Numbered from the stretch's first letter, positions 35,467 through 47,208 are shown. The stretch is 64,000 bases of DNA from Citrobacter sp. Cu233 (GCF_030332225.1 NZ_JAOWIF010000033.1:62001-126000), one strand, 5' to 3'. The notes: generated by a model from the letters alone, not told the origin. Numbers and translations: made by a program.

Positions 35467-36600
35467 TCACTCAAAGTTGCCGGTGACCAGACACTCACCA
35501 TCACGCAGTAACGGCTTGCCGGCGGCAAACAAGTGGGCCAGTGAGAGGTCATCATTGAGCACGCAAATATCAGCACGTTCTCCTGCGCAAAGTACGCCGC
35601 CAGAAATACCCAGTGAGCGGGCGACGTTCGCCGTCAACATCGCGATCGCCTGAGACACTGGAATACCGACATCAATCAGGCGAGGTAACAGGTTGAGGTT
35701 GCCACCTACCGGTGCGGCGCTTAGTCCTTCTACGATGCCTTGCGCATTAAAGCGCGGCACGCTGCCATTACCGTCAGAGCTAATGGTGATGCGATCTGCA
35801 GGAACCTGTGATTCCAGCGCGTGGAGAATCGCTTGTTCCTGGGGCATAAATCGGCTGCCGCCAGATGTCACGTCGATATGGCCACCGCGATGTGCGAAAG
35901 CGATAGCCTGTTCGAACAATGCTTCTGTCCTCGCAACATGCGTCGGCGAAATGTGGTGAATGGGAATACCGGCATCACACAATTCCATAAGCTGTGACAT
36001 CCCTTCCGGCAGATTGCCCAGGTGCACATGCAGCAGCCCTTTTTTTCCGGCCAGCAGTGAGGATACGCGGATGTCACTGATTATTCTTAATAACTCCTGG
36101 AAAGAGGGATAGGAGCCACGGTGGTCGGCGAGGGCGATTTTGACACCCAGGATTGCCGGGATAAAGGCCATATCATCGCGAATGGACCGCGTAATTGTCG
36201 GGCTGGGTACCGCGTAGGCTCCGGTATGCATATACGCACGCAGACCCTCCAGATTGAGAGACTGCATTTTGGCGTAAAGATCTTTTGGTGAGCGGGATAT
36301 CGCATCAGTGCCCAGCACGCCGACGACCGTCGTAATACCGGCCTGAATCAAATCGCGCAGTTTGACGGCTGGTGTCCGGCTGGCAAAGCCGGCTTCACCG
36401 CCGCCGCCGGTAAGATGGACATGCTGATCGATAATTCCGGGAATTACCCACTTACCGCGGCAATCGATGACTTCTTTGACGCCATCAAAGAGTGCAATAT
36501 CTTTTTCAACAGCCACAATGCGATCGGCATGTATAAGCAGGGAACAGAGGCCTAAATCCTCTGGGGAAAATACGCGGGCATTGGTCAGTAAAGTAAACAT
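35467..36600 (-). CDS. Isoaspartyl dipeptidase (IadA-like)
   Basis: Amidohydrolase-superfamily enzyme, 377 aa, homologous to E. coli IadA, which hydrolyses beta-aspartyl dipeptides from damaged proteins. All active-site residues I can map are present: metal ligands H60/H62 (DQHVHL), carbamylated-type K154, H193, H221 and D276 (SSDGNGS), and substrate residues E69 (GGGGEAG), Y129, R161, R224 and S280. It is therefore probably active, but diverged from IadA. The start at 36600 follows AGGA; the frame extends to 36669. First gene of the pair with the DcuC-like transporter; divergent from the LysR gene. Confidence 0.88.
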   Translation of the reverse strand: MFTLLTNARVFSPEDLGLCSLLIHADRIVAVEKDIALFDGVKEVIDCRGKWVIPGIIDQHVHLTGGGGEAGFASRTPAVKLRDLIQAGITTVVGVLGTDAISRSPKDLYAKMQSLNLEGLRAYMHTGAYAVPSPTITRSIRDDMAFIPAILGVKIALADHRGSYPSFQELLRIISDIRVSSLLAGKKGLLHVHLGNLPEGMSQLMELCDAGIPIHHISPTHVARTEALFEQAIAFAHRGGHIDVTSGGSRFMPQEQAILHALESQVPADRITISSDGNGSVPRFNAQGIVEGLSAAPVGGNLNLLPRLIDVGIPVSQAIAMLTANVARSLGISGGVLCAGERADICVLNDDLSLAHLFAAGKPLLRDGECLVTGNFE

Positions 36601-36698
36601 ATCGGTCCTGTCAAACGTCAAGGGTGAGAGTCGGCAGGTGAAACGGAATATTGTTGTTATGATGTCCACATTAAAGCCATTACTATAACTGTGACTAT

Positions 36699-36717
36699 TG
36701 CCGATTTGTTATCGGTG
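36699..36717. promoter_or_regulatory. Candidate LysR-type operator
   Basis: CCGAT-TTGTT-ATCGG (36701-36715) is a perfect inverted repeat in the 148-bp gap between the divergent dipeptidase and LysR genes, 34 bp before the regulator start. Position and symmetry fit a LysR-family autoregulatory site; binding is inferred only. Confidence 0.4.
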
Positions 36718-36748
36718 GATACGGTTACGGCATGATGGGGAATGAGAC

Positions 36749-37642
36749 GTGGATTCGAAGTGGTTAGAAGATTTTCTGGCGTTGAGTCAGTATGGGAATT
36801 ACTCCCAGGCAGCAATACAGCGGCATATCACCCAACCCGCGCTAAGCCGACGTATAAAGGCACTGGAGGAAATGTTGGGGGTCCCGCTGTTTGACCGCAC
36901 CACGACGCCCGTTACGCTAACCTGTTATGGCGAACGTTTTGAACCTTATGCCCGGCAAGTCCTCAGTACACTCACGGAGGCGCGCCATGACCTGTGTGCG
37001 ATGATGCCAGCGACGGACAATACGTTGGTGATGGTGAGTCTGCATACGCTGTCAGTCAATATCCTGCCTGATATGATCAACTATCTGCGCCAGAGTGAAC
37101 CGCAATTAAACTTCACGGTAAATGCCAGCATTCAGGGGATTGATAATCACTTTAATGCCCTGATAAACCGGCAAATTGATATGCTGGTGACTTACGATTT
37201 GCCCTCGTCACAACCGGGGCTGGAGATTGCCGGAGGGCTGAAACGTTCTTTATGGCGATATGAGCGTTTTATCCCAGTGATTTCTGCGCAACTCGCGGAC
37301 AGACTGGATGATCCGCATACCCCGATCCCCTGGCTATGCTACAGCGACTATACCTTTGTCAGACGTATTATTGATCCGGCAGAACAACGAGTGCGCCCAC
37401 GGTTGAAAAAAGTGTTTGAGACTGGGCTAAGCGAAACAATACGAGAAATGGTACTGCGCCATATGGGAATGGCGTGGTTACCCGAATCCATGGTGGCTGA
37501 GGAGTTGGTGAATCAGGAAATAATTCACTGTTGGCCAGAAAATTCGGATCTGGTTTGTGAAATCCCTATTGTTGTTTGGGCAAACCTTGACGATCAGCGG
37601 TCAGTAATGCAGAGATGCTGGGATAAGTTGCTGCGTTTTTGA
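36749..37642 (+). CDS. LysR-family regulator, HypT/YjiE-like
   Basis: 297 aa. N-terminal winged HTH (about 3-62; NYSQAAIQRHITQPALSRRIKALEEMLGVPLFDR) and a LysR substrate domain (about 90-295). The N-terminus (SKWLEDFLAL...FSQAA-like, SQPA-SRRI-ALE) resembles E. coli HypT (YjiE), the hypochlorite-responsive regulator that I recall lying by iadA. It probably controls the divergent dipeptidase-transporter pair. The effector is unknown; whether it shares HypT's methionine-based sensing cannot be judged here. Confidence 0.85.
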   Translation: MDSKWLEDFLALSQYGNYSQAAIQRHITQPALSRRIKALEEMLGVPLFDRTTTPVTLTCYGERFEPYARQVLSTLTEARHDLCAMMPATDNTLVMVSLHTLSVNILPDMINYLRQSEPQLNFTVNASIQGIDNHFNALINRQIDMLVTYDLPSSQPGLEIAGGLKRSLWRYERFIPVISAQLADRLDDPHTPIPWLCYSDYTFVRRIIDPAEQRVRPRLKKVFETGLSETIREMVLRHMGMAWLPESMVAEELVNQEIIHCWPENSDLVCEIPIVVWANLDDQRSVMQRCWDKLLRF

Positions 37643-37810
37643 TTGATGTGGCGATTTTTTCCGCACTTGATACAATGCTAACAAATTGCCCTTGCGAAGG
37701 TTATTCGCTTTGGTTAGTATTCACACCCGCTTCAGTGGGAAACAGTTGAAATTCCCGCTTTATTGGTCGAAGCATTGGTACGCGGCAACTCCGCAAGGAA
37801 CAGGTTGATT

Positions 37811-38143
37811 ATGCACGAAGCTCTTTTGGTAGTTTTCCTTATTGTAGCAATTGGCCTTGTTGGCTTGATCATGCTGCAGCAAGGTAAAGGCGCTGATATG
37901 GGAGCCTCTTTTGGCGCAGGCGCTTCTGGTACACTGTTTGGTTCAAGTGGTTCTGGTAACTTCATGACCCGTATGACAGCTGTGTTAGGGACTCTGTTCT
38001 TCATTATCAGTCTGGTGCTGGGTAACATGAACAGCAATAAGACCAATAAAGGAAGTGAGTGGGAAAATCTGAGTGCACCGGCGAAAACCGAGCAAACTCA
38101 GCCAGCTGCTCCGGCTCAGCCGACCAGCGATATCCCGCATTAA
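37811..38143 (+). CDS. secG: Protein translocase subunit SecG
   Basis: Small membrane subunit of SecYEG, 110 aa. It has two TM helices (about 2-22 and 52-72) and the conserved cytoplasmic loop QQGKGADMGASFGAGAS. The start at 37811 follows AAGGAACAGG; the frame is open to 37763. tRNA-Leu follows 13 bp after the stop. Confidence 0.97.
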   Translation: MHEALLVVFLIVAIGLVGLIMLQQGKGADMGASFGAGASGTLFGSSGSGNFMTRMTAVLGTLFFIISLVLGNMNSNKTNKGSEWENLSAPAKTEQTQPAAPAQPTSDIPH

Positions 38144-38156
38144 TAGTTGTATCTGT

Positions 38157-38243
38157 GCTGAGGTGGTGGAATTGGTAGACACGCTACCTTGAGGTGGTAG
38201 TGCCCTAACGGGCTTGTGGGTTCGAGTCCCATCCTCAGTACCA
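38157..38243 (+). tRNA. leuU: tRNA-Leu (anticodon GAG)
   Basis: An 87-nt class II tRNA. The acceptor stem is GCTGAGG/CCTCAGT with a G-T pair at 1-72, and CCA is encoded. Anticodon stem CTACC/GGTAG carries loop TTGAGGT, anticodon GAG at 38191-38193. It has a long variable arm (TGCCCTAACGGGCTT) and T-loop TTCGAGT. It matches E. coli leuU at the secG-argG position. Confidence 0.98.
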
Positions 38244-38254
38244 ATATTCCAAAG

Positions 38255-38283
38255 AAAAGACGCTGCAAAGCGTCTTTTTTTTT
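38255..38283 (+). terminator. Terminator after leuU
   Basis: AAAAGACGCT-GCAA-AGCGTCTTTTTTTTT, a clear intrinsic terminator for the secG-leuU transcript. Confidence 0.92.
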
Positions 38284-38305
38284 GTCTGTAATTTGTGGTG
38301 ACTCC

Positions 38306-38381
38306 GTAGGCCTGGTAAGCGTAGCGTCATCAGGCGATGTAATAATGTCGGGTGGTGGTGTAAACACCTTATCCGACCTAC
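38306..38381. repeat. REP pair (BIME) between leuU and argG
   Basis: GTAGGCCTGGTAAGCG...CATCAGGC (38306-38335) is followed by an inverted unit GTCGGGTGGTGG...TTATCCGACCTAC (about 38348-38381). It is the same family as 8352-8437, again between convergent transcripts. Confidence 0.8.
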
Positions 38382-38412
38382 AGGCAACAGAGTATCCCTA
38401 TATTCTGCGCAT

Positions 38413-38437
38413 AAAAAAGGCCGCTTTCGCGGCCTTA
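38413..38437 (-). terminator. Terminator after argG
   Basis: On the minus strand AAGGCCGC-GAAA-GCGGCCTTTTTT, a GNRA-loop stem and T-run, 14 bp past the argG stop. Confidence 0.9.
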
Positions 38438-38450
38438 AGATGGTGAATAT

Positions 38451-39842
<1,392 letters not shown>

Positions 39843-39845
39843 TTA

Positions 39846-39884
39846 AGTGCATTTTTATGCAAAATAAATGAGTTTTCATTTAAT
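39846..39884. promoter_or_regulatory. Paired ARG boxes (ArgR operator) of argG
   Basis: Box 1 at 39846-39863 has TGCAT-TTTT-ATGCA. Box 2 at 39867-39884 has AATGAGTTTTCATT. Each is 18 bp with a 3-bp gap, the standard ArgR hexamer arrangement, 52 bp upstream of the argG start. Confidence 0.8.
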
Positions 39885-40007
39885 CATCTTTTAAGGGTGA
39901 CAGGAAGAGTTTAGTGATAATTTCGTTAAATAACGGCGTGGGCGGCATATTTATCTTGCTGGGCTAGCGCTGGGCAGCATTCATTCATTTGCATACTAGT
40001 AACAAGG

Positions 40008-40037
40008 TTGACATAACGTATAGAGGATCAATATACT
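40008..40037 (+). promoter_or_regulatory. Upstream metY promoter
   Basis: TTGACA, 18-bp spacer, TATACT: a consensus-like sigma-70 promoter about 90 bp before the tRNA. Confidence 0.65.
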
Positions 40038-40084
40038 GTGCGCAGATTTTACGTCCCGTCCTCGGTACCAAATCCCAGCAGTAT

Positions 40085-40113
40085 TTGCATTTTTTACCCA
40101 AAACGAGTAAAAT
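40085..40113 (+). promoter_or_regulatory. Proximal metY promoter
   Basis: TTGCAT, 17-bp spacer, TAAAAT, giving a start near 40120, about 9 nt before the mature tRNA 5' end. Confidence 0.6.
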
Positions 40114-40128
40114 TTGCCACGTTTCAGG

Positions 40129-40205
<77 letters not shown>

Positions 40206-40327
40206 CTTTCCCTTAGAGTTCTTTTTCAAATATACTGTGAAGACTTAGGCCTTCGTAGCTGGATTTGAAAAAAATTCTTTCGGAAGGTTCTCCGAACCGC
40301 AGGTGCGGTTATAGGGTTCAGTTATCT

Positions 40328-40353
40328 AAAGCCCCGATTTATCGGGGTTTTTT
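40328..40353 (+). terminator. Attenuator/terminator between metY and rimP
   Basis: AAAGCCCCGAT-TT-ATCGGGGTTTTTT. As in E. coli, it separates metY from rimP-nusA. Another hairpin (TTCTCCGAACCGCAGGTGCGG) lies just upstream. NusA-dependent read-through would give autoregulation; this is inferred from the E. coli operon. Confidence 0.85.
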
Positions 40354-40412
40354 GTTATCTGACTACAGAATAACTGGGCTTTAGGCCCTTTTTTTATGTC
40401 TTGGGGGTGGGC

Positions 40413-40865
40413 TTGTCCACATTAGAGCAAAAATTAACAGAGATGATTACAGCGCCAGTTGAAGCCTTGGGGTACGAGCTGGTCGGCATCGAATTTATTC
40501 GCGGTCGCACATCCACACTGCGCATCTATATTGATAGTGAAGATGGCATCAATGTTGATGATTGTGCTGATGTGAGCCATCAGGTAAGCGCGGTGATGGA
40601 TGTCGAAGACCCAATCACTGTTGCCTACAACCTGGAAGTCTCCTCTCCGGGTCTCGACCGTCCTCTGTTCACGGCTGAACACTACGTGCGTTTCCTGGGT
40701 GAAGAAGTCACGCTGGTTCTTCGTATGGCGGTACAAAACCGTCGTAAATGGCAGGGCGTTATCAAAGCGGTGGACGGTGAGATGATCACGGTCACAGTCG
40801 AAGGTAAAGATGAAGTGTTCGCGCTGAGTAATATCCAGAAGGCGAACCTGGTTCCCCACTTTTAA
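40413..40865 (+). CDS. rimP: Ribosome maturation factor RimP
   Basis: 30S assembly factor, 150 aa, with an N-terminal alpha/beta domain and a C-terminal SH3-like domain (about 90-150). The start is a TTG at 40413 ([10 protein letters not shown]) after GGGGGTGG, as in E. coli; GTG at 40407 is an alternative giving two more residues. nusA follows 28 bp downstream. Confidence 0.95.
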   Translation: MSTLEQKLTEMITAPVEALGYELVGIEFIRGRTSTLRIYIDSEDGINVDDCADVSHQVSAVMDVEDPITVAYNLEVSSPGLDRPLFTAEHYVRFLGEEVTLVLRMAVQNRRKWQGVIKAVDGEMITVTVEGKDEVFALSNIQKANLVPHF

Positions 40866-40893
40866 CAGTCTGGATTGAGGTGAAAAGCCCGCG

Positions 40894-42381
40894 ATGAACA
40901 AAGAAATTTTGGCTGTTGTTGAAGCCGTATCCAACGAGAAAGCGCTGCCACGCGAGAAAATTTTTGAAGCGCTGGAAAGTGCGCTGGCTACAGCAACAAA
41001 GAAAAAATATGAACAAGAGATCGATGTCCGCGTAGAGATCGATCGTAAAAGCGGTGATTTCGATACCTTCCGTCGTTGGGTTATCGTAGAAGAAGTCACG
41101 CAGCCAACGAAAGAAATTACGCTGGAAGCGGCGCGCTTTGAAGACGAAAGTCTGAACGTGGGCGAATACGTTGAAGATCAGATCGAATCTGTCACCTTTG
41201 ACCGTATCACTACTCAGACCGCGAAACAGGTTATCGTACAGAAAGTACGTGAAGCTGAACGTGCGATGGTTGTCGATCAATTCCGTGAACACGAAGGCGA
41301 AATCGTCACTGGTGTGGTGAAGAAAGTCAACCGTGACAACATTTCCCTGGATCTGGGCAGTAATGCTGAAGCTGTGATCCTGCGTGAAGACATGCTGCCG
41401 CGTGAAAACTTCCGTCCTGGCGACCGTATTCGTGGTGTTCTGTACTCTGTGCGCCCGGAAGCGCGTGGTGCGCAGCTGTTTGTGACGCGTTCCAAGCCGG
41501 AAATGCTGATCGAACTGTTCCGCATTGAAGTGCCAGAAATTGGCGAAGAAGTGATTGAAATTAAAGCGGCGGCTCGCGATCCGGGTTCTCGTGCGAAAAT
41601 CGCAGTTAAGACCAACGATAAGCGTATCGATCCGGTCGGTGCCTGTGTTGGTATGCGCGGTGCGCGTGTTCAGGCAGTTTCTACCGAACTGGGCGGCGAG
41701 CGTATTGATATTGTCCTGTGGGATGATAATCCGGCGCAGTTCGTGATCAACGCAATGGCGCCAGCAGACGTCGCTTCTATCGTGGTGGATGAAGACAAAC
41801 ACACCATGGATATTGCGGTTGAAGCCGGTAACCTGGCTCAGGCGATTGGACGTAATGGTCAGAACGTCCGCCTGGCTTCACAACTGAGTGGTTGGGAACT
41901 CAACGTCATGACCGTTGATGATCTGCAGGCTAAGCATCAGGCTGAAGCACATGCGGCCATCGATACCTTCACTAAATATCTCGATATCGATGAAGATTTC
42001 GCGACTGTTTTGGTTGAAGAAGGTTTTGCGACGCTGGAAGAACTGGCCTACGTGCCAATGAAAGAACTGCTGGAAATTGACGGCCTTGATGAACAGACCG
42101 TTGAAGCGCTGCGCGAGCGTGCTAAAAACGCACTGACCACTCTGGCACTGGCCCAGGAAGAAAGCCTCGGTGATAACAAACCGGCTGACGATCTGCTGAA
42201 TCTGGAAGGATTGGATCGTGATATGGCTTTCAAACTGGCTGCCCGTGGTGTTTGTACGCTGGAAGATCTCGCTGAACAGGGCATTGATGATCTGGCTGAT
42301 ATCGAAGGGTTGACCGACGAGAAAGCCGGTGAGCTGATTATGGCTGCCCGTAATATTTGCTGGTTCGGCGACGAAGCGTAA
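40894..42381 (+). CDS. nusA: Transcription termination/antitermination protein NusA
   Basis: 495 aa. Domains in order: RNAP-binding NTD (1-125), S1 (about 135-200), KH1-KH2 (about 230-345; [20 protein letters not shown]), and the two acidic repeats AR1/AR2 (about 365-490) that are typical of Gammaproteobacteria. It modulates pausing, termination and lambda N/rrn antitermination. The start follows GAGGTG. Confidence 0.98.
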   Translation: MNKEILAVVEAVSNEKALPREKIFEALESALATATKKKYEQEIDVRVEIDRKSGDFDTFRRWVIVEEVTQPTKEITLEAARFEDESLNVGEYVEDQIESVTFDRITTQTAKQVIVQKVREAERAMVVDQFREHEGEIVTGVVKKVNRDNISLDLGSNAEAVILREDMLPRENFRPGDRIRGVLYSVRPEARGAQLFVTRSKPEMLIELFRIEVPEIGEEVIEIKAAARDPGSRAKIAVKTNDKRIDPVGACVGMRGARVQAVSTELGGERIDIVLWDDNPAQFVINAMAPADVASIVVDEDKHTMDIAVEAGNLAQAIGRNGQNVRLASQLSGWELNVMTVDDLQAKHQAEAHAAIDTFTKYLDIDEDFATVLVEEGFATLEELAYVPMKELLEIDGLDEQTVEALRERAKNALTTLALAQEESLGDNKPADDLLNLEGLDRDMAFKLAARGVCTLEDLAEQGIDDLADIEGLTDEKAGELIMAARNICWFGDEA

Positions 42382-42405
42382 TAAACTGTAGCAGGAAGGA
42401 ACAGT

Positions 42406-45096
42406 ATGACAGATGTAACCGTAAAAACGCTGGCTGCAGAGATACAGACCTCCGTGGATCGCCTGGTACAGCAATTTGCTGATGCAGGTATCCCTAAGTC
42501 TGCTGATGACTCTGTGTCCGCACAAGAGAAACAAACCTTGCTGGCGCACCTGAACCGTGAAAATGGCTCAGCGCCGGATAAGTTGACATTGCAGCGTAAA
42601 ACGCGCAGTACTCTCAATATTCCAGGTACCGGTGGAAAAAGTAAATCGGTACAAATCGAAGTCCGCAAGACACGCACCTTTGTGAAACGCGATCCGCAAG
42701 AGGCTGAACGCCTTGCCGCGGAAGAGCAGGCGCAGCGTGAAGCGGAAGAGCAAGCCCGTCGTGAGGCAGAAGAAGCTGCCAAACGCGAGGCGCAACAAAA
42801 AGCCGAACGTGAGGCCGCAGAACAAGCTAAACGTGAAGCCGCTGATAAAGCGAAACGTGAAGCTGCGGAAAAAGACAAAGTGAGCAATCAACAGACCGAC
42901 GATATGACAAAAACCGCCCAGGCCGAAAAAGCCCGCCGTGAAAACGAAGCCGCAGAACTGAAGCGTAAAGCGGAAGAAGAAGCACGTCGTAAGCTTGAAG
43001 AAGAAGCGCGCCGTGTGGCTGAAGAAGCCCGTCGTATGGCAGAAGAAAACGAGAAGAATGGTGTGAATAACGCTGAACCTGTTGAAGATACCAGCGATTA
43101 TCACGTTACCACTTCTCAGCACGCTCGCCAGGCAGAAGACGAAAACGATCGTGAAGTTGAAGGCGGTCGTGGTCGTACTCGCAGTGCGAAAGCTGCGCGT
43201 CCGGCGAAGAAAGGCAATAAACACGCCGAATCTAAAGCTGACCGTGAAGAAGCGCGTGCAGCGGTTCGTGGCGGCAAAGGCGGTAAACAGCGTAAAGGTT
43301 CCGCGCTGCAGCAGGGCTTCCAGAAGCCGGCTCAGGCCGTTAACCGTGACGTTGTGATCGGCGAAACCATCACCGTTGGCGATCTGGCGAACAAGATGGC
43401 AGTTAAAGGCTCTCAGGTCATCAAAGCGATGATGAAACTGGGTGCAATGGCAACCATCAACCAGGTTATCGACCAGGAAACCGCACAGCTGGTTGCCGAA
43501 GAGATGGGTCACAAAGTTATCCTGCGTCGTGAAAACGAACTGGAAGAAGCGGTAATGAGCGACCGTGACACTGGTGCGGCGGCTGAACCGCGTGCACCTG
43601 TTGTGACCATCATGGGCCACGTTGACCATGGTAAAACGTCTTTGCTGGATTACATTCGTTCTACGAAAGTGGCTTCAGGCGAAGCGGGTGGCATTACCCA
43701 GCACATCGGTGCGTATCATGTTGAAACCGGTAACGGTATGATCACCTTCCTGGATACCCCGGGGCACGCCGCATTTACCTCCATGCGTGCTCGTGGTGCT
43801 CAGGCAACGGATATCGTGGTTCTGGTTGTTGCTGCAGACGACGGCGTGATGCCGCAGACCATCGAAGCTATCCAGCACGCGAAAGCGGCAGGTGTGCCAG
43901 TAGTGGTTGCAGTGAACAAAATCGATAAACCAGAAGCAGACCCAGATCGCGTTAAAAATGAACTGTCCCAGTATGGCATCATGCCGGAAGAGTGGGGCGG
44001 CGAGAGCCAGTTCGTTCATGTTTCTGCAAAAGCCGGTACCGGTATTGACGAGCTGCTGGATGCTATCCTGCTGCAGGCCGAGGTTCTGGAGCTGAAAGCA
44101 GTACGTAAAGGTATGGCGAGCGGTGCGGTTATCGAATCCTTCCTGGATAAAGGACGTGGCCCGGTTGCTACCGTCTTGGTTCGCGAGGGTACCCTGAACA
44201 AAGGCGATATCGTACTGTGTGGCTTCGAATACGGTCGCGTTCGTGCGATGCGTAACGAACTGGGTCAGGAAGTGCTGGAAGCAGGTCCGTCCATTCCGGT
44301 GGAAATCCTCGGTCTGTCCGGTGTTCCGGCTGCAGGTGATGAAGTGACCGTCGTTCGTGACGAGAAGAAAGCACGTGAAGTTGCGCTGTATCGTCAGGGC
44401 AAATTCCGTGAAGTTAAACTGGCTCGTCAGCAGAAATCTAAACTCGAGAACATGTTTGCTAACATGACCGAAGGCGAAGTTCACGAAGTGAACATCGTAC
44501 TGAAGGCTGACGTTCAGGGTTCTGTAGAAGCGATCTCCGACTCTTTACTGAAACTGTCTACCGACGAAGTCAAAGTGAAGATCATCGGTTCTGGCGTGGG
44601 TGGTATCACTGAAACCGACGCTACGCTGGCTGCGGCATCCAACGCGATTCTGGTTGGCTTCAACGTCCGTGCTGATGCTTCTGCACGTAAAGTGATTGAA
44701 TCCGAAAGCCTGGATCTGCGTTACTACTCCGTCATCTACCATCTGATCGACGAAGTGAAAGCAGCGATGAGCGGCATGCTGTCTCCGGAACTGAAACAGC
44801 AGATCATCGGTCTGGCTGAAGTCCGTGATGTGTTCAAATCACCGAAATTCGGCGCCATCGCAGGTTGTATGGTTACCGAGGGTACGATTAAACGTCACAA
44901 CCCAATCCGCGTTCTGCGCGACAACGTGGTTATCTATGAAGGCGAGCTGGAATCCCTGCGCCGCTTCAAAGATGACGTTAACGAAGTCCGTAACGGTATG
45001 GAATGTGGTATCGGCGTTAAGAACTACAACGACGTTCGCGTTGGCGATATGATCGAAGTATTCGAGATTATTGAGATCAAACGTACCATCGCATAA
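42406..45096 (+). CDS. infB: Translation initiation factor IF-2
   Basis: GTPase that places fMet-tRNA on the 30S and promotes subunit joining. 896 aa (E. coli 890). The N-terminal subdomain and a long charged helix (about 100-220, Ala/Glu/Lys/Arg repeats) precede the G domain ([26 protein letters not shown]) and the C-terminal tRNA-binding domains. Internal starts for shorter isoforms are conserved: GTG at 42880 (VSNQQ, IF2-2) and ATG at 42904 (MTKTAQ, IF2-3). 24 bp after nusA. Confidence 0.98.
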   Translation: MTDVTVKTLAAEIQTSVDRLVQQFADAGIPKSADDSVSAQEKQTLLAHLNRENGSAPDKLTLQRKTRSTLNIPGTGGKSKSVQIEVRKTRTFVKRDPQEAERLAAEEQAQREAEEQARREAEEAAKREAQQKAEREAAEQAKREAADKAKREAAEKDKVSNQQTDDMTKTAQAEKARRENEAAELKRKAEEEARRKLEEEARRVAEEARRMAEENEKNGVNNAEPVEDTSDYHVTTSQHARQAEDENDREVEGGRGRTRSAKAARPAKKGNKHAESKADREEARAAVRGGKGGKQRKGSALQQGFQKPAQAVNRDVVIGETITVGDLANKMAVKGSQVIKAMMKLGAMATINQVIDQETAQLVAEEMGHKVILRRENELEEAVMSDRDTGAAAEPRAPVVTIMGHVDHGKTSLLDYIRSTKVASGEAGGITQHIGAYHVETGNGMITFLDTPGHAAFTSMRARGAQATDIVVLVVAADDGVMPQTIEAIQHAKAAGVPVVVAVNKIDKPEADPDRVKNELSQYGIMPEEWGGESQFVHVSAKAGTGIDELLDAILLQAEVLELKAVRKGMASGAVIESFLDKGRGPVATVLVREGTLNKGDIVLCGFEYGRVRAMRNELGQEVLEAGPSIPVEILGLSGVPAAGDEVTVVRDEKKAREVALYRQGKFREVKLARQQKSKLENMFANMTEGEVHEVNIVLKADVQGSVEAISDSLLKLSTDEVKVKIIGSGVGGITETDATLAAASNAILVGFNVRADASARKVIESESLDLRYYSVIYHLIDEVKAAMSGMLSPELKQQIIGLAEVRDVFKSPKFGAIAGCMVTEGTIKRHNPIRVLRDNVVIYEGELESLRRFKDDVNEVRNGMECGIGVKNYNDVRVGDMIEVFEIIEIKRTIA

Positions 45097-45111
45097 TCTT
45101 CGTCGTCTTTT

Positions 45112-45205
45112 GGGCCGCAACGGCGTTGGCTGCGCTCGCTCACCCCGGTCACATAGTTATCTATGCTCCCGGGGATTTACGAGCTTGCCACCTTGTTGCT
45201 ACCCC
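45112..45205 (-). repeat. Shortened ERIC-like element between infB and rbfA
   Basis: Read on the minus strand it carries CAAGGTGGCAAGC, a CCCCGGGAGCATAGA...GTGACCGGGGTGAGCG core and a GCGCAGCCAACGC end, paralleling the ERIC at 46750-46880. Its ends form a GGG..GCAAC/GTTGC..CCC inverted repeat. It is about 94 bp and lacks the ERIC outer arms. Confidence 0.65.
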
Positions 45206-45228
45206 AAATCCTTAGAAGATGATTAGGC

Positions 45229-45258
45229 GTAGGCCGGGTAAGCGAAGCGCCACCCGGC
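45229..45258. repeat. Z-type REP unit between infB and rbfA
   Basis: GTAGGCCGGGTAAGCGAAGC...CACCCGGC, a single REP stem just before the terminator-like hairpin. Confidence 0.8.
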
Positions 45259-45267
45259 AAGAAATTT

Positions 45268-45293
45268 AAAAAGGGGCTTATGGCCCCTTTTTT
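45268..45293 (+). terminator. Terminator-like hairpin before rbfA
   Basis: AAAAAGGGGC-TTAT-GGCCCCTTTTTT inside the operon, 24 bp before rbfA. It may be an attenuator separating infB from rbfA-truB. Confidence 0.75.
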
Positions 45294-45316
45294 GTCTTTA
45301 TTCTGGAGAATTTATT

Positions 45317-45721
45317 ATGGCGAAAGAATTTGGTCGCCCACAGCGTGTAGCGCAAGAGATGCAGAAAGAGATCGCGCTCATCCTGCAACGCGAAATCAAA
45401 GATCCTCGAGTCGGTATGATGACTACCGTGTCCGGCGTTGAGATGTCTCGTGACCTGGCATATGCCAAAGTGTTCGTGACGTTCCTGAACGACCAGGACG
45501 AAGCGGCCGTGAAAAATGGTATTAAGGCACTACAGGAAGCTTCTGGCTTCATCCGCTCTCTGCTGGGGAAAGCGATGCGCCTGCGTATCGTGCCTGAGCT
45601 GACCTTCTTCTACGACAACTCGCTGGTCGAAGGGATGCGTATGTCCAACCTGGTGACCAGCGTGGTGAAGCATGACGATGAGCGTCGTGTGAACCCTGCG
45701 GACGACAGCAAGGAGGACTGA
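45317..45721 (+). CDS. rbfA: 30S ribosome-binding factor RbfA
   Basis: KH-type 16S rRNA maturation factor needed for cold growth, 134 aa. The type II KH core is followed by a C-terminal tail ([17 protein letters not shown]). The start follows TGGAGAA. Shares one base with the truB start (TGATG). Confidence 0.97.
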   Translation: MAKEFGRPQRVAQEMQKEIALILQREIKDPRVGMMTTVSGVEMSRDLAYAKVFVTFLNDQDEAAVKNGIKALQEASGFIRSLLGKAMRLRIVPELTFFYDNSLVEGMRMSNLVTSVVKHDDERRVNPADDSKED

Positions 45722-46665
45722 TGAGTCGTCCTCGTCGTCGTGGTCGCGACATTCATGGTGTTTTGCTGCTGGATAAACCTCAGGGCATGTCCAGCAATGA
45801 CGTACTGCAAAAAGTAAAGCGCATCTACAATGCCAACCGTGCCGGTCATACTGGCGCGTTGGATCCGCTGGCGACAGGCATGCTGCCTGTCTGCCTCGGT
45901 GAAGCAACGAAATTTTCACAGTATCTGCTGGACTCTGACAAACGTTATCGTGTGATTGCCCGCCTGGGCCAGCGTACGGATACCTCTGATGCTGATGGGC
46001 AAATCGTGCAGGAACGTCCGGTGACCTTTACTGAGGAACAGCTTGCGAGTGCGCTAGAGACTTTCCGCGGCGATATTGAGCAAATTCCATCGATGTACTC
46101 GGCGCTGAAATATCAGGGCAAGAAGCTGTACGAATATGCTCGTCAGGGCATCGAGGTACCGCGTGAAGCGCGCCCAATTACCGTTTATGAACTGCTGTTT
46201 ATTCGCCACGAAGGGAATGAACTGGAGCTGGAAGTTCACTGCTCCAAAGGTACCTATATTCGTACTATTATTGACGATCTGGGTGAGAAGCTGGGATGCG
46301 GTGCACATGTAACGTATCTGCGCCGTCTGACGGTCAGCAAATACCCGGTTGACCGTATGGTCACGCTGGAACATTTGCGTGAGCTGGTAGAACAAGCTGA
46401 ACAACAGAACATTCCGTCAGCGCAGTTGCTTGATCCTTTGCTGATGCCAATGGACAGTCCGGCATCGGATTATCCGGTGGTTAATCTGCCTTTAACATCG
46501 TCGGTTTACTTTAAAAATGGTAATCCTGTTCGTACGACAGGCGCTCCACTGGAAGGGCTGGTGCGTGTGACAGAAGGCGATGACGGTAAATTTATCGGCA
46601 TGGGGGAAATGGATGACGAAGGTCGGGTTGCCCCCCGTCGACTGGTGGTTGAGTATCCTGCATAG
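45721..46665 (+). CDS. truB: tRNA pseudouridine-55 synthase
   Basis: Makes the T-loop pseudouridine in all elongator tRNAs; also a tRNA folding chaperone. 314 aa. The catalytic Asp is D48 in [12 protein letters not shown], and a C-terminal PUA domain is about 250-314. Coupled to rbfA by a 1-bp overlap. Confidence 0.98.
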   Translation: MSRPRRRGRDIHGVLLLDKPQGMSSNDVLQKVKRIYNANRAGHTGALDPLATGMLPVCLGEATKFSQYLLDSDKRYRVIARLGQRTDTSDADGQIVQERPVTFTEEQLASALETFRGDIEQIPSMYSALKYQGKKLYEYARQGIEVPREARPITVYELLFIRHEGNELELEVHCSKGTYIRTIIDDLGEKLGCGAHVTYLRRLTVSKYPVDRMVTLEHLRELVEQAEQQNIPSAQLLDPLLMPMDSPASDYPVVNLPLTSSVYFKNGNPVRTTGAPLEGLVRVTEGDDGKFIGMGEMDDEGRVAPRRLVVEYPA

Positions 46666-46676
46666 CGCTCTCTGTC

Positions 46677-46705
46677 TTGCGATAAGAAGGCGCTGCGAGT
46701 AGAAT
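46677..46705 (+). promoter_or_regulatory. rpsO promoter
   Basis: TTGCGA (46677-46682), 17-bp spacer, TAGAAT (46700-46705), giving a start near 46712. The start is about 38 bp upstream of the ERIC element, so the element would be in the rpsO leader RNA. Confidence 0.7.
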
Positions 46706-46749
46706 ACTGCCGCTTAACGTCGCGTTAATTATTTAACAGTTCGCGCGGC

Positions 46750-47208
<459 letters not shown>

